A stretch of DNA of 64,000 bases from Trebonia sp963771985 (GCA_963771985.1 CAVYVO010000016.1:186001-250000); one strand, 5' to 3'. Positions 43,424 to 53,273 are shown, counted from the first letter of the stretch. Notes: generated from the letters alone by a model not told the origin. Translations and numbers: made by a program.

Positions 43424-43515
43424 AACCCAGGCGGGTTTCAGCAGGCTTCCAGCTCCGCTGCCTACTGTCGCAACGGAAGGCAGCACAGCAGGATTGAGCG
43501 TGGAGGCTTGGGAGC

Positions 43516-44856
43516 GTGCCTGAGAAGGTGACCATCTCGCACCGGGGCGCGAGGTACGAGATCGGACAGGGAAAGCGGTATTACGGCATCTGGGTGACCG
43601 GCGCGCCGGAGTCCGACCCGATCGACCGGTGGCCGGAAACTCGCGACGGCTGGGCGCAGGCCTGGACGCGGTTCGCGACGATCGAGACGCCCGGCACGAT
43701 CGTGGCGGCGCAGCGGCCGCGCGCAGGGTTCAGGCTCCCGGGCGGCCGGTTCAGGCTCCCGCGGCCGAAGCAGGCCCCGGACCGGCCGCGCGCCGGCGGC
43801 ACTTCCCGGGCGCTGGCGGGCGCCGGGTTGCTCGGCCTCGGCGTCCTGCTCGGCCTGATCGGGCTCTTCCCGGGCTACATCGGGTCGCCGAGCCTGGCCT
43901 CGCAGCCCGGCCAGCTCGTCCCGCACCTGCTTTACCTGGCGGTGTGGGCGGCGGGCGCCGTGCTCATCGTGCTCGGCATCCAGCCCGCCAGGACCGCCCT
44001 GACGCGGACCGGGGCACTGCTCGGCATCGGGCTGAGCGCGCTGACGTTCGGGCTCTTGTTCGCTGATCTCGGTGAGGCCCTCACGGGCGGGGCGGGCTCG
44101 TCGGTCGGGGCCGGCCTCGTGCTGAGCCTGCTCGGCTGGGCGGCCTGCACCGCGGGGGCGGCGCTCGCGTTCGCCGTGCGCCCCCGCGGGGTCCCGGGCT
44201 TCGCCGCTGGCCGCCCGGCCAGGCCCCGCCGCCATGACGCCGGGGCGATCGCGCTGCTGCTGCTCGCCGCGGTCGGCACAGTGGCCGCCTTCGCGCCCTC
44301 CTGGGACAGCTACACGCTGTCACAGGCCTCGACGGGGACCGCGCAGACGATTACCGCCGGGAACGCTTTCGCGAACCCGGGCGTGGTAATCGCCGGGAAC
44401 ATTCTTGTGATGATCGCGGTCGTCGCGGTGGCGGTAGCAGCCGCCCTATGGCGCCCCGCGCGGCAGGGCGCGGTCCTGCTGGCGGGCGCGATAGTGCCGC
44501 TGGCCGCGCAGGCCATATCGGCCCTCATTCAGGTAAGCGAACCCGCGACACCCTCGATGTTCGGGATCTCGCAGGCGCAGGCGTCGGCCGACGGGCTGAC
44601 GATCACCCCTGGTGTCACGCCCATATTCTGGGTTTACTGCGTGTTCGTCATATCGCTGGTCATATCGTGCGCGTGGATGCTCACCGCACCGCGGTATCCG
44701 GCAATGCCAGTGGCGGCGCAGCCTCCGTCGCCGGGTCCTGCCGATCCCGCGCAAAGCGCCGCGAGCGAAGAAGCGAGCGATAGCGATGATGACGCGGAAG
44801 AGGATGACGCCGAAGAGGATGACGCCGAAGAGGATGAAGAATCCACATACGCCTGA
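43516..44856 (+). CDS. Multi-spanning membrane protein of unknown function
   Basis: 446 residues from GTG 43516. A soluble N-terminal part (about 90 residues, with ARYEIGQGKRYYGIWVTGA) precedes eight or so membrane segments. The C-terminus is acidic with three DDAEE-type repeats (DDAEEDDAEEDDAEEDE). No known family is recognised; the N-terminal segment recurs in actinobacterial membrane proteins, but the function is not known. A perfect 20-bp hairpin follows. Confidence 0.7.
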   Translation: MPEKVTISHRGARYEIGQGKRYYGIWVTGAPESDPIDRWPETRDGWAQAWTRFATIETPGTIVAAQRPRAGFRLPGGRFRLPRPKQAPDRPRAGGTSRALAGAGLLGLGVLLGLIGLFPGYIGSPSLASQPGQLVPHLLYLAVWAAGAVLIVLGIQPARTALTRTGALLGIGLSALTFGLLFADLGEALTGGAGSSVGAGLVLSLLGWAACTAGAALAFAVRPRGVPGFAAGRPARPRRHDAGAIALLLLAAVGTVAAFAPSWDSYTLSQASTGTAQTITAGNAFANPGVVIAGNILVMIAVVAVAVAAALWRPARQGAVLLAGAIVPLAAQAISALIQVSEPATPSMFGISQAQASADGLTITPGVTPIFWVYCVFVISLVISCAWMLTAPRYPAMPVAAQPPSPGPADPAQSAASEEASDSDDDAEEDDAEEDDAEEDEESTYA

Positions 44857-44859
44857 GCG

Positions 44860-44903
44860 TCGTGCAAGGCCCGCCGATGAGTCCATCGGCGGGCCTTGCA
44901 CGA
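44860..44903. terminator. Perfect 20-bp hairpin
   Basis: Stem 44860-44879 with 44884-44903, loop AGTC, no mismatch and no T tract. It begins 4 bp after the stop of the membrane protein gene and could terminate transcription in either direction. Confidence 0.8.
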
Positions 44904-45019
44904 CGGGCAATTGCGTACGCTGTGCGTGAACAACTTGAAGTCGTAAACAACTCGGAGTCGTAAACCCGGCGTGATCGGCGATGCCGCGCGTGCGGGCAGG
45001 TGGCACCGATCCGGATCAC

Positions 45020-45052
45020 AAAAAAACGCCCCCGGCGGGATGCCGGGGGCGT
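45020..45052 (-). terminator. Intrinsic terminator of lsr2
   Basis: 11-bp stem (45026-45036 with 45042-45052, loop GGGAT). On the minus strand it is followed by seven T residues (A run 45020-45026), a classical intrinsic terminator about 57 bp after the lsr2 stop. Confidence 0.88.
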
Positions 45053-45108
45053 CATCTTCCGAATACGGAACGAAGTTCGGTATGAAACTAGGTATTTATC
45101 GCTACCTG

Positions 45109-45456
45109 TTACTTACCGGTCGCCGCCTGGTACTTGGCAACCAGGTCGGCGGGCACGCGGCCACGATCCTTAATGTCGTACCCCTGCTCGCGCGCCCAGT
45201 TCCTGATCTCGGTGGTGTTCAGCGACGAGCCAGTCCCCCGGCTGGCCCGACCTGCGGTGCGGCCAGCGCGACGGGCGCTGCCGCCCACCTTGCGGGCGTG
45301 GCTGACGTACTTTCCGAGCGCAGAACGCAGCTCCTCCGTGTGCTTGGCGTTCAGGTCGATCTCGTATTCCGTACCGTCCAGCGCAAAGCGCACGGTGCCC
45401 TCTGCCGCTCCGCCGTCGATGTCGTCGATGAAGAGAGTCTGAATCTTCTGGGCCAC
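45109..45456 (-). CDS. lsr2: Lsr2 nucleoid-associated protein
   Basis: 115 residues from GTG 45456, chosen because a Lsr2-like VAQKIQTLFIDDIDG start follows and AAGGCGG lies upstream. The N-terminal dimer domain ends near KHTEELRSALGKYV, then a basic linker, then the DNA-binding RNWAREQGYDIKDRGRVPAD with the AT-hook-like RGR. It binds AT-rich and foreign DNA and silences it. The window's AT-rich intergenic elements would be natural targets. Confidence 0.95.
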   Translation of the reverse strand: MAQKIQTLFIDDIDGGAAEGTVRFALDGTEYEIDLNAKHTEELRSALGKYVSHARKVGGSARRAGRTAGRASRGTGSSLNTTEIRNWAREQGYDIKDRGRVPADLVAKYQAATGK

Positions 45457-45757
45457 TTGGATTTCCGCCTTTCCTTGTTTCGGCAATCATCATAATCGAT
45501 GACCGCAGCGTTAGCGGCGGCGGACCCACCCCGTCCGCACATCGGCTCGCAATTGCCGGGTCCCGCCCCCGGCCGGCGAAGCCTTTGTGCCGCGTTTAGC
45601 TGATGTGATCTTATCTGACGCGAGCCTATGCTCGGCGACATTCAAGACAATCGGGGCGATCGTGTCGCCCGCCGGGTGCCTTTGCGTGACAGGACAGATC
45701 GCGACGCGCTAACTAACAACCACAACGCCTGAGCGGTGATACTTGTTTCACGTTGGT

Positions 45758-46426
45758 TTAGACTGGCCAGGTTTCCCTGCGGTAGCCCATGTCCCAGAAC
45801 ATCCACTCGTAACGACTCGTGGTGCGGAAGTGGCGGCGCACCAGCGCGCGCTCGCCGTCGGAAAGAATCGCCCCGGCGGCGTCGGCTTCGGCAATCACGT
45901 CCCGCACCACCTCGCCGAACTCGTCGCCGCCGTAGGTGTCGATCCACCGCTGATACCTGGGATCGGGGGACCCCAGTCGCAGGAGTTCCTTGCCCACTTC
46001 CCAGTAAATCCAGTAACACGGGAGTACCGCGCCGACGCCTTCGGCATAGCTCCCCCCGCGAATGGTGGCGAGCAGATAGCTGGTATAGGCGAGGTTAGTC
46101 GGTGCGGGCTCCGCGCTGGCCGCTTCCGCGGCGGAAATGCCGAGTTCCGGCAGCAGCCCCGAGTGGAGTTCCTGCTCGACCGCCACCGCGTCCGCCGCGT
46201 GCCGCGCGAACATCCGCATCGCGGCCGCGTGCGGTGCCCGGCTGGCGACCGCGGCCAGGGCGCTCGCGTACTGCTTCAGGTACAGCCCGTCCTGCACGAC
46301 GAAGAACGCGAACGACTCCGCGGGCAGCGTGCCGTCGGTCAGCCCCTTGATAAAGGGATGCGCCAGGATGGCGCTGTAGATGTCGCCGATGCTGTCCCAG
46401 AGTTCACCGGTAAAGGAATCGGTCAC
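45758..46426 (-). CDS. tenA: Thiaminase II / TenA
   Basis: 222 residues with an all-helical fold. Active-site Cys in VLPCYWIYWEVGKEL, substrate-binding Asp in FVVQDGLYL and Tyr near the C-terminus (SRYEWMFWDMGY). It salvages pyrimidine (HMP) from thiamine breakdown products and so complements the thi operon 2 kb away. Confidence 0.95.
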   Translation of the reverse strand: MTDSFTGELWDSIGDIYSAILAHPFIKGLTDGTLPAESFAFFVVQDGLYLKQYASALAAVASRAPHAAAMRMFARHAADAVAVEQELHSGLLPELGISAAEAASAEPAPTNLAYTSYLLATIRGGSYAEGVGAVLPCYWIYWEVGKELLRLGSPDPRYQRWIDTYGGDEFGEVVRDVIAEADAAGAILSDGERALVRRHFRTTSRYEWMFWDMGYRRETWPV

Positions 46427-46471
46427 CGCGCCACCATACGGCGAGCCCGGCTTCAGCGGAAGCCAAAACTA

Positions 46472-46483
46472 GCAAACGTTTGC
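46472..46483. promoter_or_regulatory. LacI-type palindrome
   Basis: A perfect palindrome GCAAACGTTTGC with flanking TA/AT, in the 86-bp gap between the divergent tenA and LLM genes. The shape and AACGTT core are typical of LacI/CcpA-like operators. The regulator is not in this window. Confidence 0.6.
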
Positions 46484-46512
46484 ATCGAACTTCGTCCGCC
46501 AAGATAGGCGGC

Positions 46513-47388
46513 ATGACCACGATCGCCGTGACGTGCCGTCCCGAGGTTCCTCCCGAGCGCCTGCTGGACGTCGCCCGCGCGGCGGACGAGGCCGGCCTGG
46601 CGGAGCTATGGCTCTGGGAGGACTGCTTCTGGGGCGGCGCCGCCTCCGCTGCCGCCGCCGCGCTCGCCGCGACCTCCCGCCTGCGGGTAGCGGTCGGCGT
46701 GCTCCCGGCGCCGCTGCGGAACGTCGCGCTGACCGCGATGGAGACGGCGATGCTGCACCGCCTGTTCCCTGGCCGGGTGACGATCGGCGTCGGCCACGGA
46801 GTGCAGAGCTGGATGGAGCAGACCGGCGCGCGGGCCGAGTCGCCGCTCACGCTGCTGCGCGAGCACCTGGCGGCGCTGCGCGCCCTGCTGCGCGGCGAGC
46901 GGGTCACCGTGCACGGGCGCTACGTGCACCTGGACGACGTGGTCCTGGGCTGGCCTCCCGCCGCGCCGCCGCGGATCTTCGCGGCCGCGACCGGCCCGCG
47001 AACCCTCCGGCTCAGCGGCGAACTCGCCGACGGCACGATCCTGGATTCCAGCACGACACCCGCGCAGCTGCGATCGGCCCGCGAGGCGATCGCCGCGGGC
47101 CGCGCCGCCGCGGGCCGCACCGGCCCGCACCCGCTGGTCCTCTACCTGAAGGCGGTGACCGGCCCGGGCGCGGCCGGCGCAACCGGTCAGGACGCGGCCG
47201 GCCAGGAGGGCGATCAGCCAGCGTCCGCCGTGGTGACGGGCGACGCGCCGGCCATCGCGGCCGCGGTCCGCTTCTGGGCCGAGGCCGGCGCCGACACGGT
47301 GGCCCTCTACCCCCCGTCCGACACCCCGGATCCGGCCGCCTTCGTCCGCTTCATAGCCGGACAAGTCCGCCCGCTTGTCGGCGGCTAG
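46513..47388 (+). CDS. LLM-class (probably F420-dependent) oxidoreductase
   Basis: 291 residues, ATG 46513. Luciferase-like TIM barrel: VTCRPEVPPERLLDVARAAD, LWLWEDCFWGGAASAAAAAL, RLRVAVGVLPAPLRN and FPGRVTIGVGHGVQSWMEQ. Such actinobacterial proteins usually use F420 or FMN. Divergent from tenA; substrate unknown. Confidence 0.9.
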   Translation: MTTIAVTCRPEVPPERLLDVARAADEAGLAELWLWEDCFWGGAASAAAAALAATSRLRVAVGVLPAPLRNVALTAMETAMLHRLFPGRVTIGVGHGVQSWMEQTGARAESPLTLLREHLAALRALLRGERVTVHGRYVHLDDVVLGWPPAAPPRIFAAATGPRTLRLSGELADGTILDSSTTPAQLRSAREAIAAGRAAAGRTGPHPLVLYLKAVTGPGAAGATGQDAAGQEGDQPASAVVTGDAPAIAAAVRFWAEAGADTVALYPPSDTPDPAAFVRFIAGQVRPLVGG

Positions 47389-47395
47389 TCCGCGT

Positions 47396-47860
47396 TCAAT
47401 CCGGCGGTTTCCTGCTGTCCCCGGGTCCGTGGGCCGCGACCCGCCTCATGCGCACCATGAGGGCGGCTGACGGAACCACTCGTCCCGACATATAAGTCGA
47501 CAGGCGAGAGCGGGAGGTGCCTAGTCGAAGCGCGAAGTCCTGCCGGGACAAACCGGATCTGGAGACGAGTTCGCGGATCTCGGCCGCGACTTCTTCGCGT
47601 TCTGTTTCGGCGGCCCGCGCCCGTTCTCGCTCGATAACCCCTTCAAGGAGCTCGGTGGTGCCATACGGCCGGGACAGCCTGATCGCTTCAAGGATCTGCT
47701 GGGCCACAGGGCCCCACGGATCTGCCCTGACGGCCGCGGCCAGCCGCCGCCAGTCCGGAAGGGTGCCCCGCTCGACCGCGGCCAGAATGCCTTCGAACGG
47801 CCAGGTATCGACCGGGTCATCCGGGGAGGCGGTGATATTGCGGAACTTCAGGGCAGTCAT
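47396..47860 (-). CDS. HTH-domain antitoxin-like protein
   Basis: 154 residues from ATG 47860. The N-terminal half has no recognised family; the C-terminal half holds an XRE-like HTH (VSRSGLSRQDFALRLGTSRS, then RLSTYMSGRVVPS). Its ATG overlaps the stop of the toxin-like gene by 4 bp (ATGA). The order toxin-then-antitoxin with coupled translation is unusual. Confidence 0.75.
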   Translation of the reverse strand: MTALKFRNITASPDDPVDTWPFEGILAAVERGTLPDWRRLAAAVRADPWGPVAQQILEAIRLSRPYGTTELLEGVIERERARAAETEREEVAAEIRELVSRSGLSRQDFALRLGTSRSRLSTYMSGRVVPSAALMVRMRRVAAHGPGDSRKPPD

Positions 47861-48562
47861 TGCACCATATCCAGGGCTACTGACCGGCAGACGCCAGTAA
47901 CGTTCTCCCAATCGGTCCAGCGTTCATCCAGCCCTTTGTAGCTTCCCAGCTGCCTGATTGTCCGGCTGTCCGCGGGACGGGGATCGGCAAGCTGCCGGGC
48001 GAGCTGGGTCGCGACTCCCGCTGCCTCGGGGCCGCGCTGATCGCTGTAGTAGCGGTCGATCTGCCTGAGAACCTCAGCGGAATGCGCGATCCCGTAACGA
48101 TCGGAAAGCGCGGCCACGTCCAGGTAGTCGCGTACCTGATTCCGCCGGACGATCAGGTACCCCTTGATCCGCAAGGTCTCATCCGGAGTCGGCACCCGGA
48201 GCCGCTGCCCGGAAGGCAGAACTACCTCTGCGACTTCCAGGGGTCTGCTCCGGATGAGCTGCCGTACGCCGGACTCGATATCACCCAGCTCACCAAGGAT
48301 TATCTTCCCCGGTGTGACCCGGTTGGTCACCCATCCGTCGGTCGTCTCAATCGCCTCCAGAGACCGCGTTAAACCGGGAATTCAGATCCGCGAGGACGTG
48401 GTCGTGATCGAATGACGTCCGGTGGCTAGCCCATAGCGCGGCAGCGGAGCCGCCCACCAGAACGGCATCGGGCACAGCCTCTTGAAGACGTGCGGCGGAT
48501 TCCAGAACGCGAACCAGCTCCGGACGAGCGAGCCCTGGCATGTCGTGCTCGGATCGGGGCAT
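47857..48562 (-). pseudogene. AbiEii-like nucleotidyltransferase toxin, +1 frameshift
   Basis: ATG 48562 follows GAGGAGG. The N-terminal part has the nucleotidyltransferase motif VLVGGSAAALWASHRTSFDH followed by DHV. Near 48358-48364 one extra base shifts the frame; skipping it gives FNAVLEAIETTDGWVTNRVT and then PGKIILGELG to the end (ALDMVQ). The C-terminal half resembles the helical tail of AbiEii/DUF1814 proteins, with KGYLIVRRNQVRDYLDVAAL. Likely the toxin of a type IV-like toxin-antitoxin pair. Confidence 0.78.
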
Positions 48563-48687
48563 CGTGGCCTCCTCTGTAAACCCAATGCCGCTTAACCTGT
48601 GCTGCTCATGGGTCTCCGTAGGCGCTCCCCGGCGCACGCGCGCCTCGTCGGTAACCGTCCGTAGCCGCCGCCAGCCGTACCTGGAAT

Positions 48688-48758
48688 CATGATCACGAAA
48701 ACGTTTTTCTTGATGTAGATAATTTGCTCTATACGAACGAAAACTATTCGTGATCATG
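48688..48758. repeat. 71-bp element, copy 1, with CATGATCACGAA ends
   Basis: Perfect 12-bp terminal inverted repeats CATGATCACGAA (48688-48699) and TTCGTGATCATG (48747-48758). The inner part is AT-rich with CTCTAT and GAAAA tracts. A second copy of the same length is at 56631. It lies upstream of the toxin-antitoxin operon. Confidence 0.75.
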
Positions 48759-48934
48759 GCCATAAGCAGCGGACGATTCCCGGTAGTGCTCACAGACGGT
48801 TATTGCTAGCCCTATCCGGTGGTCCAGAATGTTGTTTATATCCATATTTGTCGGTATTGGCTTAGCGGTAAGAAGACCTGCGGCCGCTCAAGGTCAACTT
48901 GGTAAGTGGCATTGCTCTATGACTCAGAAAAAGA

Positions 48935-48954
48935 TCGTATCACATATGATACGA
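48935..48954. promoter_or_regulatory. Palindrome TCGTATCA-N4-TGATACGA
   Basis: Perfect 8-bp arms around CATA, about 120 bp upstream of the phosphoesterase start at 49075. It may be the operator of a GntR- or TetR-like regulator; none is adjacent. Confidence 0.5.
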
Positions 48955-49074
48955 AACTTCTGTGGTTCACCGTCTCGTCAGCGAGAGTTCCAGCTGGAGC
49001 GGTGGAGCGCATACCCGGTCAGTCCCTACTGTGCTGGCTGAATAGCCGTTCAGCCACGGCCAGGAGGGGCAGCC

Positions 49075-51700
49075 GTGATCACTCGTCCAGGTCTCACCGT
49101 GCCGGTCACCGTTGCCTTGCTGGCCGGACTGCTGGCACTCGCCCCCCAGGCTGCCGCGTCCGCGCGGCAACCCCGAGCGGCGGCGACACCGATAGCGAAG
49201 CCCGGCACGAACCTCCTGCTCAACTCCGACGCCGCCGCGGGCGACACCTCGGCGCAGGGCTGGGACGCGGTCACCGTCCCCGGCTGGCAGGTCCAGAAGG
49301 GCCTGCCCACGGTCGTCAGGTACGGCACGCCCGGCTTCCCGACAGCGAAGACCCGATGGCCCGCTGCCCGCGGCAACCTCTTCGCCGGCGGCGCGGGCGG
49401 CACCGCGGAGCTCGTCCAGGTCGTATCACTCAAACAGACGAAGAACCTCCGCTATGACATCTCTGCCTGGCTCGGCGGCACCAAGACCAGCGCCGCCGAA
49501 CTAACCGTCCGCTTCCTCGCCGCGAACGGCGCGCTCCGCGCGACCCGGACCATCGGCCCGGCCGGCAAGCAGTCCCGTCCCGTCCTCGCGCGCCGCGCCG
49601 CGACGGGCGCCGTCCCCGCAGGCGCCACCGAGGCTCAGGTCATCCTCACCCTCGCCACGACCCTGACCGACGCGAACGGCCCGGACGCCCCGCAGACCGG
49701 CTACGACTACGCGGCCGCCGGCGGCCTCAGCCTGTCCCTCAGCCAACCGGTCCGGCAGCCGTCCCCGCTTACCCCGCCTAAGCCGAGCGTCCCGCGCTAC
49801 CAGCACGTCTTCCTCTTCTACTTCGAGAACTCGGACTACGGCCAGATCATCGGCAACCTCAAGCAGGCGCCGTACCTGAACAGCCTGCGCCGCCGCGGCG
49901 CCCTGCTGTCCCAGTTCTACGCCGAAGAGCACCCCAGCGACGCCAACTACCTGGCCATGGCCGGCGGCAGCGCGTTCGGCGTCCCCCTCGACGACCCCGA
50001 GGAGGAGAACCCGCTCTACACCATCAACGCCAAGAACATCGGCGACCTCATCACCAGCAGGCACGAGACCTGGAAGGCGTACCTGCAGAGCGCGGACGGC
50101 CCCTGCGACGACACCGTGCACGGCTACTACTGGAACGACGATCAGCCGATGCTGTACTTCGCGGACGTCCGCGACCAGCCCGCCTACTGCGCGAGCCACG
50201 TCGTCCCGCTCGAGGAACTCCAGTCCGATCTGGCCGCTCCCGCCACCACCCCGAACTTCGCCTGGGTAGCCCCCGACGACTGCTCCGACATGGAAGGCTG
50301 CGGCATCGCCGCCGGCGACGCGTTCCTCAAGACCGAGCTCACCGCGATCATGGCCTCGAAGGCCTGGCGCACGCAGCGGTCCCTGGCGATCATCACGTTC
50401 GACGAGGACGCCCAGGACTACCAGCACCCGGCGCAGCGGGTGCCGACGATCATCCTGGCCTCCCAGGGCGTCCGGCCCGGCTACACCGACGCCACCCGCT
50501 ACACGCACTACAGCCTGCTGCGCACGATCGAGGCCGCGCTCGGCCTGGGCACTCTCACCGCGAACGACCGGTACGCGCAGGCGGTGAACAAGATCTTTTA
50601 TCCCGAACGGGCCGGTGCCTTCGCCCCCAGCCCGGCACCTGTCTCTCCCAGTCGCCAGGCCGGGACCGCGGTGACCGTGACAACGCCGGAAAGGACGACA
50701 CCCGTCGCGGCCGCGCACCAGCCGGTCGCCTGGGTGGCCAACTACGGCTCGGACACCGTCACCCCGGTGAACCTCGTCACCCGCAAGGCGGGACACGCGG
50801 TCCCCGTGGGCAGCCAGCCCCGGGCGATCGCCGCCACGCCGGACGGCAAGACCGTCTACGTGGCCAACAGCGGGGGAGATACGGTCACACCCATTGACGC
50901 GGCCACCGGCCGGCCCGGCAGGCCGATCGTCACGGGCAGCGCCCCGTGGGCGCTCGCCGTCACGCCGGACGGCAAGACGCTGTACGTCGCCAACTCCGCC
51001 TCGGACACGGTCGCACCGGTCACCATCGCGACCGGCAGGCCAGGCAGGCCCGTTCACGTCGGCCGCGCTCCCCGCGCGATCGCCATCAGTCCTGACGGGC
51101 GCACCGCGTTCGTCCTGAACTGGCTGGGCGGCACCGTCACTCCGATCGCCGTCGCGACCAACAAGCCGGGCAAGCCGATCCCGGCGGGCGCCTTCCCGGT
51201 GGCCGCGGCGTTCGCGCCCGGCGGCGGGACCCTCTACGTGGCGAACTTCGGCGCGGACACCGTCACTCCCGTCAATACGCGCACGGACCGGCCGGGCCGT
51301 TCCGTCCCGGCCGGCTGACGCCCCCGACGCGCTCGCCGCCACTCGATACGGCGTCTACATCGTCGACGGCAACTCCGACGAGCTCACCCGGCTCGGGGGC
51401 AGGACAGCCACCCGCGTCGGCTACTCGCCGGCCGCGATCGCGGCCGACGGCACGACCGCGTACGTGGTGAACACGATCGACGGCACCGTCACCCCGGTCG
51501 GCACGCGCGCGGGCCGCGCGGGCCGCCCGCTGTCGGTCGGCCTCTACTCCTACCCGACCGCCATAGCGATCGCCGGCTCACTCGCGGTCGTCCTCGACAC
51601 CTACGCCGGCCAGGTCAGCCTGATCAACCTGACCACTCGCCACGTCTACCCCGCCCTAACCGCCGGCAACTTCCCGGCGGCCGTCGCGATCACCGGCTGA
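49075..51700 (+). pseudogene. Secreted phosphoesterase fused to YVTN-type beta-propeller, +1 frameshift near the end
   Basis: GTG 49075 after AGGAGGGG. Signal peptide (VTVALLAGLLALAPQAAASA), a beta-sandwich region (40-235), then an alkaline-phosphatase / phosphoesterase-like domain (FLFYFENSDYGQIIGN, EEHPSDANYLAMAGGS, IITFDEDAQDYQHPAQRVPT). Residues from about 560 form repeated AVTPDGKTLYVANS units of a YVTN propeller. The first frame stops at 51318; a +1 shift near 51314 continues the propeller (GTTAYVVNTIDGTVTPVGT) to 51700. Function: secreted acid phosphatase- or phospholipase-like, with substrate unknown. Confidence 0.82.
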
Positions 51701-53186
51701 GTCCGTCCCCGGCGGCGACCTCGGCGACCTCGGCGATCCCGGTGATCTCGGTCGTCGGCTCGCCCCGGGTGTTCGCGGCCCGCAGCGCGATCAGCGCCGC
51801 GGCGGCCAGGAACACGCTGCTCGCCAGCAGTGCCCGGTGGAACCCGGCCGTGAGGGCCACGTCCCGCGCCACCCCCGACGCCAGCAGCGAGTTGGTCCGC
51901 GCGGTCGCCAGCGCCGAGAAGATCGCCAGCCCGAGCGCCGCGCCGACCTGGAATGACGCGTTGATCATCGCGCTCGCCAGCCCTGCCAGCGACGGCGGCA
52001 CGCCCGCGTTCGCCGCGGTCTGCACGCCGACGAAGACCCCGCCGAGCCCGAGCGCCATGATCACCAGGCCGGGGAACAGGCCGGTCCAGTAGAAGCCGTG
52101 GACGGGAAGGCGCGACAGCCAGTACACGCCGCCCGCGGCGACCGCCGCGCCCGCCACGATCAGCGGCCGTGTCCCGGTGCGGGGGATCAGCGCCGAGCCG
52201 GCCCCGGCGGAGATCGCGACCACCACGGCGACCGGAACATAGGCGGCGCCGGCGCGCGTGGGGGAGAAGGCGAGCACGTTCTGCATGTACAGGGTGAGGA
52301 AGAAGAACACCGAGTAGAACCCCGCCATCGCGATCACCTGCGTCGCGTCCGCGGCGGCCAGCCCCGGGATCCGGAAGATCGACAGCGGCACGAGCGGGCT
52401 GCGCTGCCGCCGCTCGTTCACCGTGAAGGCCAGCAGCAGCGCCGCCGCGCCGGCCAGCTCGCCGACCGTCCGGGCCGTCCCCCACCCGTCAGCCGGCGCC
52501 CGGACCAGCCCGAAGATGAGCAGCAGCATCCCGCCGGTGCCGAGGATCGCGCCGGGAAGATCAAAGCCTTTTATCCCGAACGTACGCGGCTGACTCTCCC
52601 CGGCAAGCCGGAATGCGGCGATGAGCACCAGCGCGCAGACGGGCGGGTTCACGAACAGGACCCACCGCCAGCCCGGGCCCGCGGACAGCACGCCGCCGAG
52701 GAAGACGCCGGCGATGGCGGAGATACCGCCCATGGCGCCCCAGGCGCCGAGCGCCTTCACCCGGTCGGTGCCGTAGCTGAAGCTCGTCGTGAGGATGGAC
52801 AGCGCGGCCGGCGACATCAGCGCGGCGCCGAGCCCCTGGGCCAGGCGCGCGCCGACCAGCGTCCCGGCGTCCGGCGCCAGGCCGCCGGCCAGTGAGGCGA
52901 GGCCGAACAGCGCGGTGCCCGCCACCAGCGTCCGGCGCCGCCCGATCAGGTCGGCGAGCCGGCCGCCGAGCAGCAGGAACCCGCCGTAGGCGACGATGTA
53001 GCCGCTGAGCACCCACTGCAGGCTCTGCACCGAGAAGTGCAGGTCACGGGCGATGGACGGCAGGGCGACGTTCACGATCGAGGTGTCGAGGAAGTCGAGG
53101 AAGGCGACCGCGCAGAGGAACGCCAGGAGGACCTTCCCGCGCCGGGTAGCGAGGAAGGACGACGTAGCGAGCGGTGGTGCCGTCAT
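51690..53186 (-). CDS. DHA2-family MFS exporter (EmrB/QacA-like)
   Basis: 498 residues, 14 membrane segments. It opens LAFLCAVAFLDFLDTSIVNV ALPSIARDL, with RLADLIGRRRTLVAG after TM2 and ALPS-type motif C in TM5. Probable multidrug or metabolite exporter. It overlaps the end of the restored phosphoesterase frame by 11 bp on the opposite strand. The divergent TetR gene is its likely regulator. Confidence 0.92.
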   Translation of the reverse strand: MTAPPLATSSFLATRRGKVLLAFLCAVAFLDFLDTSIVNVALPSIARDLHFSVQSLQWVLSGYIVAYGGFLLLGGRLADLIGRRRTLVAGTALFGLASLAGGLAPDAGTLVGARLAQGLGAALMSPAALSILTTSFSYGTDRVKALGAWGAMGGISAIAGVFLGGVLSAGPGWRWVLFVNPPVCALVLIAAFRLAGESQPRTFGIKGFDLPGAILGTGGMLLLIFGLVRAPADGWGTARTVGELAGAAALLLAFTVNERRQRSPLVPLSIFRIPGLAAADATQVIAMAGFYSVFFFLTLYMQNVLAFSPTRAGAAYVPVAVVVAISAGAGSALIPRTGTRPLIVAGAAVAAGGVYWLSRLPVHGFYWTGLFPGLVIMALGLGGVFVGVQTAANAGVPPSLAGLASAMINASFQVGAALGLAIFSALATARTNSLLASGVARDVALTAGFHRALLASSVFLAAAALIALRAANTRGEPTTEITGIAEVAEVAAGDGLSR

Positions 53187-53218
53187 GTCGATGTGCCTCC
53201 AGCTGTAATCACGTAATC

Positions 53219-53234
53219 AGTCAGTCAACTAACT
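53219..53234. promoter_or_regulatory. Probable TetR operator
   Basis: AGTCAGTCAACTAACT, a 16-bp imperfect palindrome (AGTnAGT pairing with ACTnACT), in the 87-bp gap between the divergent exporter and TetR genes. Position fits repression of both. Confidence 0.65.
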
Positions 53235-53273
53235 TAGTAGAGATGATCACGGAGGTCTATACTTCTCAGCAAG

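Larger units (their letters stand above)
48563..49074. other. AT-richer intergenic region
   Basis: About 510 bp with clearly lower GC than its surroundings. It contains the 71-bp element at 48688 and a palindrome at 48935, but no supported gene. It is a plausible Lsr2-bound or horizontally acquired stretch upstream of the toxin-antitoxin genes. Confidence 0.55.
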
